The notes beneath the pieces are model-generated. The model made no database searches, was not told where the DNA came from, and was given only the letters and a program-made list of their open reading frames with translations. A DNA stretch of 6,294 nucleotides from Pseudomonadota bacterium (GTDB lineage: Bacteria; Pseudomonadota; Gammaproteobacteria; Burkholderiales; Burkholderiaceae_C). The first letter of the stretch is position 1. Each line of letters starts with the position of its first letter. The stretch lies in NCBI GenBank assembly GCA_023438115.1, contig JAEZEB010000280.1, forward strand, positions 1 through 6,294, given 5' to 3'. This document shows positions 1 to 5,324 of this stretch, one piece after another. Position numbers and translations under genes: made by a program.

Positions 1-44
1 CTCCTCCGGAGGGCGGCGAAGGCGGCATTCGCGAGAAGGAGTTC

Positions 45-68
45 GTCGCGATGCGCACGCATCGCGAC
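45..68 (-). terminator. Strong hairpin just after the ssuA stop, probable terminator
   Basis: Positions 45-54 are perfectly complementary to 59-68, giving a 10-bp GC-rich stem closed by a four-base loop. The stem begins 5 bases beyond the stop codon of the ssuA remnant (73-75). On the minus strand it is followed by a pyrimidine-rich stretch (GAACTCCTTCTC) rather than a clean T run, so intrinsic termination would be moderate. Position right behind a stop codon is the main reason to call it a terminator. A bidirectional or RNA-stabilising role cannot be excluded. Confidence 0.5.
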
Positions 69-72
69 CCGC

Positions 73-791
73 TCAGGGCGCCGGCTTCCAGGCCGCCTCG
101 CGCACCACGATCGGCTTCGGAATGAGCTTCAGTTCGTGGAAGGTGTCGGCGATCTTCTGCTGCTGCGCCAGCACGTCGTCGGTCACCGGCTGCACGTTGA
201 ATTCGTAGCGGCGCAGCGCCTGCTCCACAACCTCCAGCGGCAGGCCCTGCTGCGGCGCGATGATCTGCGCCGCCGCGCGCACGTTGGCCTTCAGCCAGGC
301 GCCGCGCTCCACCGAGTCCTCGAACAGGGCGCGGATCACCTGCGGGTGCCTGGCCACGAAACCGCGCTCGCCCAGGTAGTAGAGGTAGTTGTTGGCCACG
401 CCGCCGCTGCCGTCCGCCAGCACGCGCGCGTTCACGGCCTTCTCCGCCGCGGACTGGAAAGGCTCCCAGATCACCCAGGCGTCGACCTTGCGGCTCTCGA
501 AGGCCGCGCGGCCGTCCGCGGGCGCAGGTAGACGGGCGTGATGTCGCTGAACTTCAGGCCGTGCTTTTCCAGCAGGCGCACCAGCAGGTAGTGCACGTTG
601 CTGCCCTTGTTGAGGGCGACCTTGCGCCCCTTCAGTTCGGCCACGGAGCGGATCGGCGAATCGGCCGTCACCAGGATCGCTTCGGCGCGCAGCGCGGCGG
701 GGTCGTAGCCGATATAAGCGAACTGCGCGCCCAGCAGCGCCGCGGACCGCGAACGCCCGGACGGGCTGCCGGCGACGAGAAGGACCGTCAT
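73..791 (-). pseudogene. ssuA: ssuE'-'ssuA deletion fusion with a frameshift (alkanesulfonate uptake remnant)
   Basis: The first ~20 codons from the ATG at 791 read MTVLLVAGSPSGRSRSAALL. This is the N-terminus of an SsuE-type NAD(P)H:FMN reductase, whose AGSPS..SRS loop binds the FMN phosphate. The frame then continues as the middle of SsuA, the periplasmic aliphatic-sulfonate-binding protein of the SsuABC importer. It contains FAYIGYDPAALRAEAILV, DSPIRSVAELKGRKVALNKG, SNVHYLL and SDITPVYL. At 524-526 the frame shifts: the rest of SsuA (APADGRAAFESRKVDAWVIW through IPKPIVVREAAWKPAP) lies in another minus frame ending at 73. Restoring one G after the TAC CTG codons gives an open 240-codon frame; the present length of 719 nt is one short of a multiple of three. 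About 165 residues of SsuE and about 100 of SsuA, including signal peptide and N-lobe, are absent. In ssuEADCB-type operons ssuE precedes ssuA, so one internal deletion explains the fusion. Neither product can be functional as it stands. The family calls are confident; the deletion history is inferred. Confidence 0.85.
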
Positions 792-826
792 GCCGTACCG
801 GCTGCGAGGCCACCGTGAAAACTCAT
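788..826 (-). other. 12-codon leader-like mini-ORF overlapping the ssuE start
   Basis: An ATG at 826 has a GGAG five bases upstream and opens a 12-codon frame (MSFHGGLAAGTA). Its TGA overlaps the ssuE ATG in an ATGA arrangement (791-788). The ssuE ATG itself has no clear Shine-Dalgarno sequence, so translational coupling from this mini-ORF is plausible. It could equally be chance, or a relic of an older start that lost its frame. The peptide resembles nothing I recognise. Confidence 0.25.
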
Positions 827-899
827 GAATGCTCCAGGCTTGATGCGATGCGGCGCATTCTGGGAGCGCGCTCGTTCAAGTGGAACGACTGAGTTTTCA
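816..899. repeat. 10-bp perfect inverted repeat in the ssu upstream region
   Basis: TGAAAACTCA at 816-825 is repeated as its exact reverse complement, TGAGTTTTCA, at 890-899, with 64 bases between the arms. The left arm runs into the mini-ORF start; the right arm begins an unusually A/T-rich pocket (890-935) in otherwise GC-rich sequence. That layout fits a regulatory region of the minus-strand ssu operon, such as paired binding sites of a dimeric regulator, but no known operator consensus is evident. I found no convincing -35/-10 pair for ssu between 827 and 960. The rest of 827-988 holds no gene that I can support. Confidence 0.4.
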
Positions 900-988
900 A
901 TTGCTTATCGGCATGAACTCACAACCAAAACATCCGTGGCGGGAAAGACGGTGTTCGCGGCACCCGCCTTCGCCAGCGCCGGGAGCGA

Positions 989-994
989 TACAAT
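989..994 (+). promoter_or_regulatory. -10 element of the tRNA-Arg promoter
   Basis: TACAAT matches the sigma-70 -10 consensus at five of six positions. It lies 10 bases before the tRNA 5' end, so transcription would begin around 1001-1002, a few bases upstream of the mature end. It is followed by a GC-rich discriminator (GCGCCC), as is common for stringently controlled stable RNA genes. No good -35 is seen at 16-18 bp spacing; the best nearby match is weak. Confidence 0.6.
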
Positions 995-1004
995 GCGCCC
1001 TGCC

Positions 1005-1080
1005 GCGGCTGTAGCTCAGTGGATAGAGTATTGGCCTCCGAAGCCAAGGGTCGTGGGTTCGATCCCCGCCAGCCGCGCCA
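1005..1080 (+). tRNA. tRNA-Arg (anticodon CCG, reads CGG)
   Basis: A complete 76-nt cloverleaf can be folded by eye. The acceptor stem GCGGCTG (1005-1011) pairs with CAGCCGC (1070-1076), followed by discriminator G1077 and an encoded CCA (1078-1080). The D arm has stem GCTC/GAGT (1014-1017 and 1026-1029). The anticodon stem TTGGC/GCCAA (1031-1035 and 1043-1047) encloses the loop CTCCGAA with anticodon CCG at 1038-1040. The T arm has stem GTGGG/CCCGC (1053-1057 and 1065-1069) with loop TTCGATC. All conserved positions are in place, so the gene looks functional. It stands alone, with its own promoter element upstream and a hairpin downstream. Confidence 0.97.
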
Positions 1081-1097
1081 CTTCACCCAACCCCCAT

Positions 1098-1120
1098 TCG
1101 GCCTCCGCGACGGAGGCCGA
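1098..1120 (+). terminator. Hairpin downstream of tRNA-Arg, probable terminator
   Basis: TCGGCCTCCG (1098-1107) and CGGAGGCCGA (1111-1120) form a perfect 10-bp stem with a CGA loop, 17 bases after the tRNA. On the plus strand it is followed by GCGCTTTC, a weak T tract. It also sits 6 bases past the stop of the convergent small gene at 1127, so it may serve both transcripts, although the minus-strand side lacks a T run. Confidence 0.6.
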
Positions 1121-1126
1121 GCGCTT

Positions 1127-1456
1127 TCAGGCGTTCGAAGGCGCGCCTTCGCGCCCGCGCAAGCGCAGGTTCGCGAACCAGCCGCGCCATTGCGCCGCGG
1201 AGAAGCGGGGCGCCGGCTCCCGCACCGAGACGCACGAAGGCTGGAGGGCGACGACGGTGCAGTCGCCGGCCATGGGCAGCACGGCCGGCGCGACCAGCCG
1301 CACGGCCGCGGGTTGCACGAACATCTCGGCCAGCCAGCGCGCGGGCTCCTGCACGAGCAGTTCGCCCTCGCTCAGGACGACGGATCCGCCGCCCCGGCGC
1401 GGAAACGGCAGCGCCTGGCCGGCCTCGAGGCGATGGATGCGTTCTTGCGTGTTCAT
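1127..1456 (-). CDS. Small hypothetical protein, possibly DUF2917-like (109 aa)
   Basis: The product is a 109-residue soluble protein with no signal peptide or membrane segment. The segment RLEAGQALPFPRRGGGSVVL...GELLVQEPA (about residues 8-39) has the alternating hydrophobic pattern of a small beta-sandwich. It recalls the DUF2917 family, short cupin-like proteins common in Burkholderiales; this is a weak resemblance and the function is unknown. The tail (residues 80-109) is basic and Trp-containing (QWRGWFANLRLR). I chose the ATG at 1456 (MNTQERIHRL) because an upstream in-frame ATG at 1492 would lie inside the -35 of the best promoter. The gene is divergent from the LysR gene, with a 51-bp gap, so it is a candidate target of that regulator. 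It ends beside the tRNA terminator hairpin. Coding is supported by composition and layout, not by a recognised domain. Confidence 0.6.
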   Translation of the reverse strand: MNTQERIHRLEAGQALPFPRRGGGSVVLSEGELLVQEPARWLAEMFVQPAAVRLVAPAVLPMAGDCTVVALQPSCVSVREPAPRFSAAQWRGWFANLRLRGREGAPSNA

Positions 1457-1473
1457 GGTCTCAAGTCTAGGAT
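1445..1473 (+). promoter_or_regulatory. Candidate promoter of the LysR gene
   Basis: TTGCGT (1445-1450) and TAGGAT (1468-1473) are separated by 17 bases, matching the sigma-70 consensus at 3/6 and 4/6 positions. Transcription would begin near 1480, giving a leader of about 28 bases before the ATG at 1508. The -35 lies inside the first codons of the divergent small gene, and the -10 overlaps that of the opposite promoter. Confidence 0.35.
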
Positions 1474-1492
1474 CAAGCACTTTCACATTCAA
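1464..1492 (-). promoter_or_regulatory. Candidate promoter of the small divergent gene
   Basis: On the minus strand TTGAAT (1492-1487) and TAGACT (1469-1464) are 17 bases apart, matching the -35 at four and the -10 at four of six positions. Transcription would begin at about 1457, next to the ATG at 1456, so the message would be nearly leaderless. TCAAG motifs at 1461-1465 and 1473-1477, and the related TCAAT at 1489-1493, could be contacts for the LysR protein, but this is speculative. Confidence 0.4.
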
Positions 1493-1507
1493 TTGAGTCC
1501 GATTTCA

Positions 1508-2416
1508 ATGTTCACGGGCGAAGGCCTTCCCACGCTGCGGCAGCTGGAACTGCTGGTTTCCCTGCCGGGCGCCTCCAGCATCGCGGCCGCCGGCGCGAAG
1601 ATCGGCATGAGCGCTTCGGCCACCAGCCACGCCCTGCGTGCCCTGGAAGCCAACCTCGGCTGTGAGGTCGTGGATCGCATGGCGGCGGGCGCGGTGCTCA
1701 CGCACGCGGGCGAACTGGCCCTGGCGCATGCACGCGATGTCTTCGCCTCCCTGCAGCAGATGAAGTCCGTCGCCGCCGCCTCGGCCGGCCTGCACACGGG
1801 CTTGCTGCGCATCGGCTCCATTGGACCCAGCACGTCGCTGCGCCTGCTGCCGCCGCTGCTGGAGAAGTTCCGCCGCCGCTATCCCGGCGTCGAGGTGCAC
1901 GTGACCGAACGCGCCGACCAGGCGATCGTGCAGGACATCGTGGAGCGCAAGGTGGAGATCGGCGTGGTCCGCCTGCCCCAGCCGACGCTGGACACGGTGG
2001 CGCTCGCCACCGACGAACTGGTGGCGGTGCTGCCGGAAGACCATCCGCTCGCGCGCAAGGCCAGCGTCTCCGCCGCCGACCTGGCGGCCTATCCGCTGAT
2101 CCTGACCCAGGCCGGATCGCAGGACATGGTGATGGCGATGTTCGAGCGCGCGGGCGTGCAGCCGAAGGTGGCGCACGAACTGTTCCAGATCGTCTCGATC
2201 CTGGAGTTCGTCGCGCACGGCAACGGCCTGTCGGTGCTGGCCTCCCTCACCGTGCCGCAGCCGCGTCCGGGCCTGGCCTTCCGGCCGATGGCACCGCGCG
2301 TGGCGCGCCGCGTCGCCATCGCCTGCCTGGATGCGACGCGCTTGTCGCCCGCCGGCCGCGCATTCTGGGAACTGGCGCGGCGCGAGGCGCCGGGCAAGGC
2401 GCAAGCCTCGTCCTGA
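1508..2416 (+). CDS. LysR-family transcriptional regulator (302 aa)
   Basis: This is a full-length LysR-type regulator; 302 residues is the usual size. Residues 8-66 form the winged helix-turn-helix: LPTLRQLELL, then SIAAAGAKIGMSASATSHAL with the recognition helix, then LRALEANLGCEVVDR, and VLTHAGELALAHARDV leading into the linker helix. From about residue 94 (LLRIGSIGPSTS) follows the periplasmic-binding-protein-like effector domain, with the typical LLPPLLEKFRRRYPGVEVHV, IVERKVEIGVVRLP and ELVAVLPEDHPLA segments. The effector is unknown. The ATG at 1508 starts the family alignment correctly although its Shine-Dalgarno match is weak; the open frame upstream is a read-through of non-coding sequence and the tRNA. 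LysR regulators usually control a divergent neighbour and themselves, so the small gene at 1127-1456 is the obvious candidate target; the broken ssu locus is a more distant possibility. The stop is only 10 bp from the stop of the convergent secretin-like gene. Confidence 0.93.
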   Translation: MFTGEGLPTLRQLELLVSLPGASSIAAAGAKIGMSASATSHALRALEANLGCEVVDRMAAGAVLTHAGELALAHARDVFASLQQMKSVAAASAGLHTGLLRIGSIGPSTSLRLLPPLLEKFRRRYPGVEVHVTERADQAIVQDIVERKVEIGVVRLPQPTLDTVALATDELVAVLPEDHPLARKASVSAADLAAYPLILTQAGSQDMVMAMFERAGVQPKVAHELFQIVSILEFVAHGNGLSVLASLTVPQPRPGLAFRPMAPRVARRVAIACLDATRLSPAGRAFWELARREAPGKAQASS

Positions 2417-2426
2417 GCCGCGCGTT

Positions 2427-3935
2427 CTACGAGCCGGTGTTCGCCGCGGCGAGCGCCGCGCTCTGCTCCTTCAGGAAGGCCGACAGGAAGCCGGACAGGT
2501 CCGGCGCCTGGTGCAGGATGCGGCGGCGCCGGATCGTCTCGTACTCCGGCGTCTTCACGCCCAGCCCGCGCATCGCCTCGAGCACGCGGGCCTCGTGCGA
2601 GCCGCGGAAGGCCGCCGGTTCGGAGAGCACGCCCAGCACCAGCGTCTCCGAGGTGGTGACCTCGTCGCGCGACTCGCCGAAGGCGCCACCGACGCCGGGG
2701 ATGCGGCGCAGGCCCACTTGCCCGGAGCCGTCGTACTTCTGGGTGCCGTTCGAAAGCGTGCCCAGCACCACCGGGCGCCCGTAGGGAAAGTTGCCGGTGA
2801 CGGTGTACTTGTTGGTCGAGACGTTCAGGATCTGCGCGTTCAGCCCCGGCTCCAGCGCCGCGATGGAGCTGAACTCGAAGTTGAGCTTGAGCTTCACGTG
2901 CTCGGGCGAGACGAGCTCGGGCTGGATGTTCAGCACCGTGCCCGTCTTCGCGGTGAACTCCGTGGCGTCCCCGCCCTGGGTGCCCGCGTACAGGATGGTC
3001 AGGTCGCCGCCTTCGCGCACCTCGGACTCGGTACCGATCGAGGTCACCACCGACGGCGCCGCATTCAGGTACACGCTGCTGCGGACGTTCAGCGGCATCA
3101 GGCGCACCGCGTACTGGATGTCCGGGATCGACAGGTGCGGTTGCAGAACGCCGTAGCGCGATTCGGAGATGCCGTCGTCGTTGCGCGTGCGCTCCAGCGT
3201 GTAGTAGTTGTTGTCCGGCAGCGCGCCCAGCTGCACGACCAGGTCGTTCAGCACGCCGTTGCCGCGCGTCGTCGCGTCCGACGCATAGTGGCGCACGAAG
3301 TAGACGCTGGCCACCACGTTGAGGTCGCGGCAAAGCGGCTCGTCACCGAGGTTCTCGGTCGTGCAGACCAGGTCCTCGCGCACCGGCTTGGCGCCGGTCG
3401 AATGGGGGATCGTCACCAGCGCGCCGGGATAGGCCGGATCCTCGGCGCCATAGACTGCGCGCACGAAGCGGCTGGCGGGATCGTCGTCCTGCTGCTTGGC
3501 GGCCTGCATCGCGTCGTACAGCGTGCGCGCCACGCGCTCGCGTCCCGCGCGCAGCGCCGCCATGGCCGACAGCGCCCAGTGCATGCTGCGGTCCTCGACC
3601 AGCGCCGCGCGCAGGAAGGCGACCTGCGCTTCGGAAGCGTTGCCCAGGTTCAGTTCCACGAGCCCCAGGCCCACGTACGAGGGGGCGTGGTCCTGGGCGA
3701 AGCGCGCCGCGCTGGCGAACGCGGAGCGCGCGAAGACGCCCTTGTGGTGCTCCAGGCGCTCGCTGGCCAGCATGTCCACCGCGTGGCGGAAATGCGGGCG
3801 CCACTCCTGCCCCAGGGTCTGCGCCGGCACCATCGGCGTCTCGAATTTCGGGATGCCGCCGCAGCCGGCGAGTGCGAGGCACACGGCCAGCGGCAGCGGC
3901 GCGCGGCGGATCAGCCGGCGCAAGACGACTTCCAT
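2427..3935 (-). CDS. Secretin-like outer-membrane lipoprotein with TPR-like region (502 aa)
   Basis: The N-terminus is a lipoprotein signal: basic RRLIRR, a hydrophobic stretch and lipobox LAGC with the lipidated Cys at residue 25. Residues about 73-148 are alpha-helical with TPR-like Ala/Gly/Leu spacing. Residues about 205-437 resemble a secretin (PulD/GspD/PilQ/CpaC superfamily) beta domain. This includes NVVASVYFVRH (206-216), SSVYLNAAPSVVTSIGTESE (286-305), TGTVLNIQPELVSPEHVKL (331-349) and NKYTVTGNFPYGRPVVLGTL (375-394). The RRIPGVGGAFGES segment (410-422) replaces the usual VPxLGDIPxLGxLF, and TLVLGVL (431-437) stands where families have LLILITP. Secretins form multimeric outer-membrane gates; such a pore is inferred here. 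Oddities are the TPR-like region in place of visible N0/N1 domains, an extra ~60-residue C-terminal tail, and no partner secretion genes in view. The ATG at 3935 has GAAGG seven bases upstream and overlaps the end of the preceding gene by 25 bp, suggesting coupled translation. An alternative is a non-pore lipoprotein that kept only the secretin fold. Confidence 0.75.
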   Translation of the reverse strand: MEVVLRRLIRRAPLPLAVCLALAGCGGIPKFETPMVPAQTLGQEWRPHFRHAVDMLASERLEHHKGVFARSAFASAARFAQDHAPSYVGLGLVELNLGNASEAQVAFLRAALVEDRSMHWALSAMAALRAGRERVARTLYDAMQAAKQQDDDPASRFVRAVYGAEDPAYPGALVTIPHSTGAKPVREDLVCTTENLGDEPLCRDLNVVASVYFVRHYASDATTRGNGVLNDLVVQLGALPDNNYYTLERTRNDDGISESRYGVLQPHLSIPDIQYAVRLMPLNVRSSVYLNAAPSVVTSIGTESEVREGGDLTILYAGTQGGDATEFTAKTGTVLNIQPELVSPEHVKLKLNFEFSSIAALEPGLNAQILNVSTNKYTVTGNFPYGRPVVLGTLSNGTQKYDGSGQVGLRRIPGVGGAFGESRDEVTTSETLVLGVLSEPAAFRGSHEARVLEAMRGLGVKTPEYETIRRRRILHQAPDLSGFLSAFLKEQSAALAAANTGS

Positions 3936-5092
3936 TCCTGCGCCTTCTTGATCGCTTCACCGTAGGGGCCAAGCACGGAGGCCAGGCGGTCAACGGCCTT
4001 GGACTTGAGCTTCTGCATCTTCTCCTCCTTCATGTCCGACAGGTCGGCCAGGTAGCCGAAGGGCGCCGGAATCTTCTGCGTGCCCAGGCTCACCGCGCTG
4101 GACTCGCCGTTGTACCAGTACTTGCCGCGCACCTTGACCTTGATGTAGTCGGTGGTGATGTCCTCCACCTTGACGCAGGTCGCGACCTTCACGCTGCTGG
4201 AGAGCTTCAGCTGCGGCTGGCAGATCTCTTCCTTCTGGGTGTCGCCGATGAAGTACTGGTACAGGTTCAGCGTGGTCCAGTTGTTGTCGCTCCACTTGAA
4301 GTAGGAGTTGTACGAGAGGTCGATGCCCTTGATCTGCCCCAGCAGGATCGGCTGGTCCTTGCCGTCCACGCCCATGGCCTTGTCGGGGTAGATGGGGAAC
4401 AGGCGCAGGTCGGCGCGGATCTGGATGGTGCGCTCCTTGCCGGCGAAGCTCTTCTTGTCCTTGGCCTTCAGGTGGAACAGCGGATAGCCGTTCTCGCGGA
4501 TGTCGTTGAGCTTCTGGCGCTTGTCCTGCAGGTCGGCCAGCACGTGCACGATCTTGCAGGCCTTGGTCTTGCCGGACTTGAACTTGGACTGCGTGTTCGA
4601 ATCGAGCTTGCCCAGCGCCGCCGACAGCGCCGCATCCTCGGTGGACTGGTTGCAGCGGATCTGGGCCACGTCCAGCTTGGTGTTGTCCTCGTCCAGGGCC
4701 GCCTGCGCGAGCTCCTGCGCGTTCGACATCGTGGTGGTCACCTTGGGCGGCAGCGACTTCTGGATCTGCCCTTCTTTCAGCGGCGCGGTGTAGCCGGCCA
4801 GCTTGTAGCCGGTGTTCACCAGCGCGGTCGCATCCTTGGCCGACTTGTTCAGCGCATCGAACGCGTCGAAGTACTTCTTCGCGTAGTCCTTGGAGGTGCC
4901 GGATTCGAAGTCGCCGCGCAGCGCGTTGCCCGCGCTGTCGATCGTGCCCGAGAGGCTGTTGATGCGCGCCTTCACGTCGTCCAGCTTGGTGGTGCACGCG
5001 TCGGCGGCCGCGGCCGCGGTGGGCAGCAGGGCCAGGGACATCACGGGCAGGACGAGCAGGGCGCCGAGGCGCTCGAGAGGTTTCTTGGACAT
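3911..5092 (-). CDS. Secreted protein of unknown function, six cysteines (393 aa)
   Basis: I do not recognise this family. The chosen start (ATG at 5092) yields a classical Sec signal peptide: MSKKPLERLG, a hydrophobic core, then TAAAAADA with probable cleavage near residue 30. The mature N-terminal half (about 33-200) is helical and Lys/Ala/Asp-rich, possibly coiled-coil. The second half (about 220-345) is beta-rich with many aromatics (DLSYNSYFKWSDNNWTTLNL, YQYFIGD, GKYWYNGE). A short basic helix closes the protein (residues about 350-391). Cysteines at 33, 147, 179, 291, 306 and 391 form an even set that suits periplasmic disulfides. The gene ends inside the start of the secretin-like lipoprotein gene (25-bp overlap), so the two products are probably made together and may act together, for instance as cargo, plug or periplasmic adaptor of that lipoprotein. 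This role is inference. An in-frame GTG at 5209 with its own strong ribosome-binding site would add 39 Arg/Ala-rich residues before the signal peptide. Confidence 0.8.
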   Translation of the reverse strand: MSKKPLERLGALLVLPVMSLALLPTAAAAADACTTKLDDVKARINSLSGTIDSAGNALRGDFESGTSKDYAKKYFDAFDALNKSAKDATALVNTGYKLAGYTAPLKEGQIQKSLPPKVTTTMSNAQELAQAALDEDNTKLDVAQIRCNQSTEDAALSAALGKLDSNTQSKFKSGKTKACKIVHVLADLQDKRQKLNDIRENGYPLFHLKAKDKKSFAGKERTIQIRADLRLFPIYPDKAMGVDGKDQPILLGQIKGIDLSYNSYFKWSDNNWTTLNLYQYFIGDTQKEEICQPQLKLSSSVKVATCVKVEDITTDYIKVKVRGKYWYNGESSAVSLGTQKIPAPFGYLADLSDMKEEKMQKLKSKAVDRLASVLGPYGEAIKKAQEWKSSCAG

Positions 5093-5098
5093 ATGCCG

Positions 5099-5104
5099 CT
5101 CCTT
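5099..5104 (-). promoter_or_regulatory. Ribosome-binding site deciding the ATG start at 5092
   Basis: AAGGAG on the minus strand ends six bases before the ATG at 5092, near-ideal spacing. Together with the signal peptide that begins there, it favours this start over the longer GTG form at 5209. Confidence 0.7.
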
Positions 5105-5117
5105 GTGAAAAGCCATG

Positions 5118-5180
5118 CGTGCGGCCGCACGGGCCGCGGCGGCCATGGCCTGCGAAGAAGCGTGCGCGTGCCTGCGCACG
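5118..5180 (-). other. GC-rich palindromes in the leader of the secreted-protein gene
   Basis: A 14-bp perfect palindrome (5118-5131, centred on GCGGCCGC), a 10-bp palindrome GGCCATGGCC (5141-5150), and a 7-bp stem with six-base loop (5161-5167 with 5174-5180) lie between the two candidate starts of the next gene. In RNA they could fold into a structured leader. None is followed by a T run, so they do not look like terminators. Confidence 0.35.
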
Positions 5181-5217
5181 GGCCCGCGCCCGGCGTCGCC
5201 GCGCTTCACGGGTCCTG

Positions 5218-5226
5218 CCTCCTCCT
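5218..5226 (-). promoter_or_regulatory. Strong Shine-Dalgarno before the alternative GTG start at 5209
   Basis: AGGAGGAGG on the minus strand is followed, eight bases later, by GTG at 5209, which is in frame with the secreted-protein gene. It would start a form 39 residues longer. The extension is Arg/Ala-rich and overlaps palindromic sequence, so it may be untranslated leader, but the site is too good to ignore. Confidence 0.4.
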
Positions 5227-5250
5227 GCCGGTCATGTCCGGACGGGCGCG

Positions 5251-5279
5251 ATGATCAAGCTCGGCAGGCGCAGCGCCAA
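5251..5279 (-). promoter_or_regulatory. Candidate internal promoter for the secreted-protein/secretin pair
   Basis: On the minus strand TTGGCG (5279-5274) and GATCAT (5256-5251), each matching four of six consensus positions, are 17 bases apart. This lies in the 232-bp gap after the formylglycine enzyme gene. It would let the two envelope genes be expressed separately from that enzyme. No clear terminator follows the enzyme gene, so read-through is also likely. Confidence 0.35.
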
Positions 5280-5324
5280 TACCCATTTCATGGTAGCGAT
5301 GGCCCGCGGGTGCGATCGCGCCGC

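Noticed and set aside
1..62. Minus-strand ATG at 62 (MRAHRDELLLANAAF) as the next ssu gene
   Set aside because: The ATG lies inside the hairpin stem, has no Shine-Dalgarno sequence and matches no ssu gene start that I know.
1..125. Plus-strand open frame from position 3 to a TGA at 123-125 (reading PPEGGEGGIREKEFVAMRTH), possible 3' end of a gene entering the window
   Set aside because: It would overlap the ssuA end by about 50 bp and run through the 45-68 hairpin, and I recognise no family. It cannot be judged without sequence to the left.
825..1496. Plus-strand open frame from 825 across the tRNA
   Set aside because: Overlaps the tRNA and the antisense of the small gene; no recognisable protein features.
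1019..1507. Upstream extension of the LysR frame starting inside the tRNA
   Set aside because: It runs through the tRNA, its terminator hairpin and the small divergent gene; LysR family alignment begins at 1508.
2417..2426. Terminator between the convergent LysR and secretin-like genes
   Set aside because: Only 10 bases separate the stops, with no hairpin plus T run; any termination must occur inside the opposite gene.
2331..3965. Long plus-strand open frame opposite the secretin-like gene
   Set aside because: His/Arg/Val-rich shadow typical of the antisense of GC-rich coding sequence; the minus strand carries a lipobox and secretin motifs.
3872..5254. Long plus-strand open frame opposite the secreted-protein gene (Leu/Val/Arg-rich)
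   Set aside because: Repetitive antisense shadow without start-site signals; the minus strand has a signal peptide, ribosome-binding site and balanced composition.
5232..5291. Minus-strand 19-codon ORF MKWVLALRLPSLIIAPVRT as a small membrane or leader peptide
   Set aside because: No ribosome-binding site, and it overlaps the best promoter candidate in the gap; short hydrophobic ORFs like this arise by chance.
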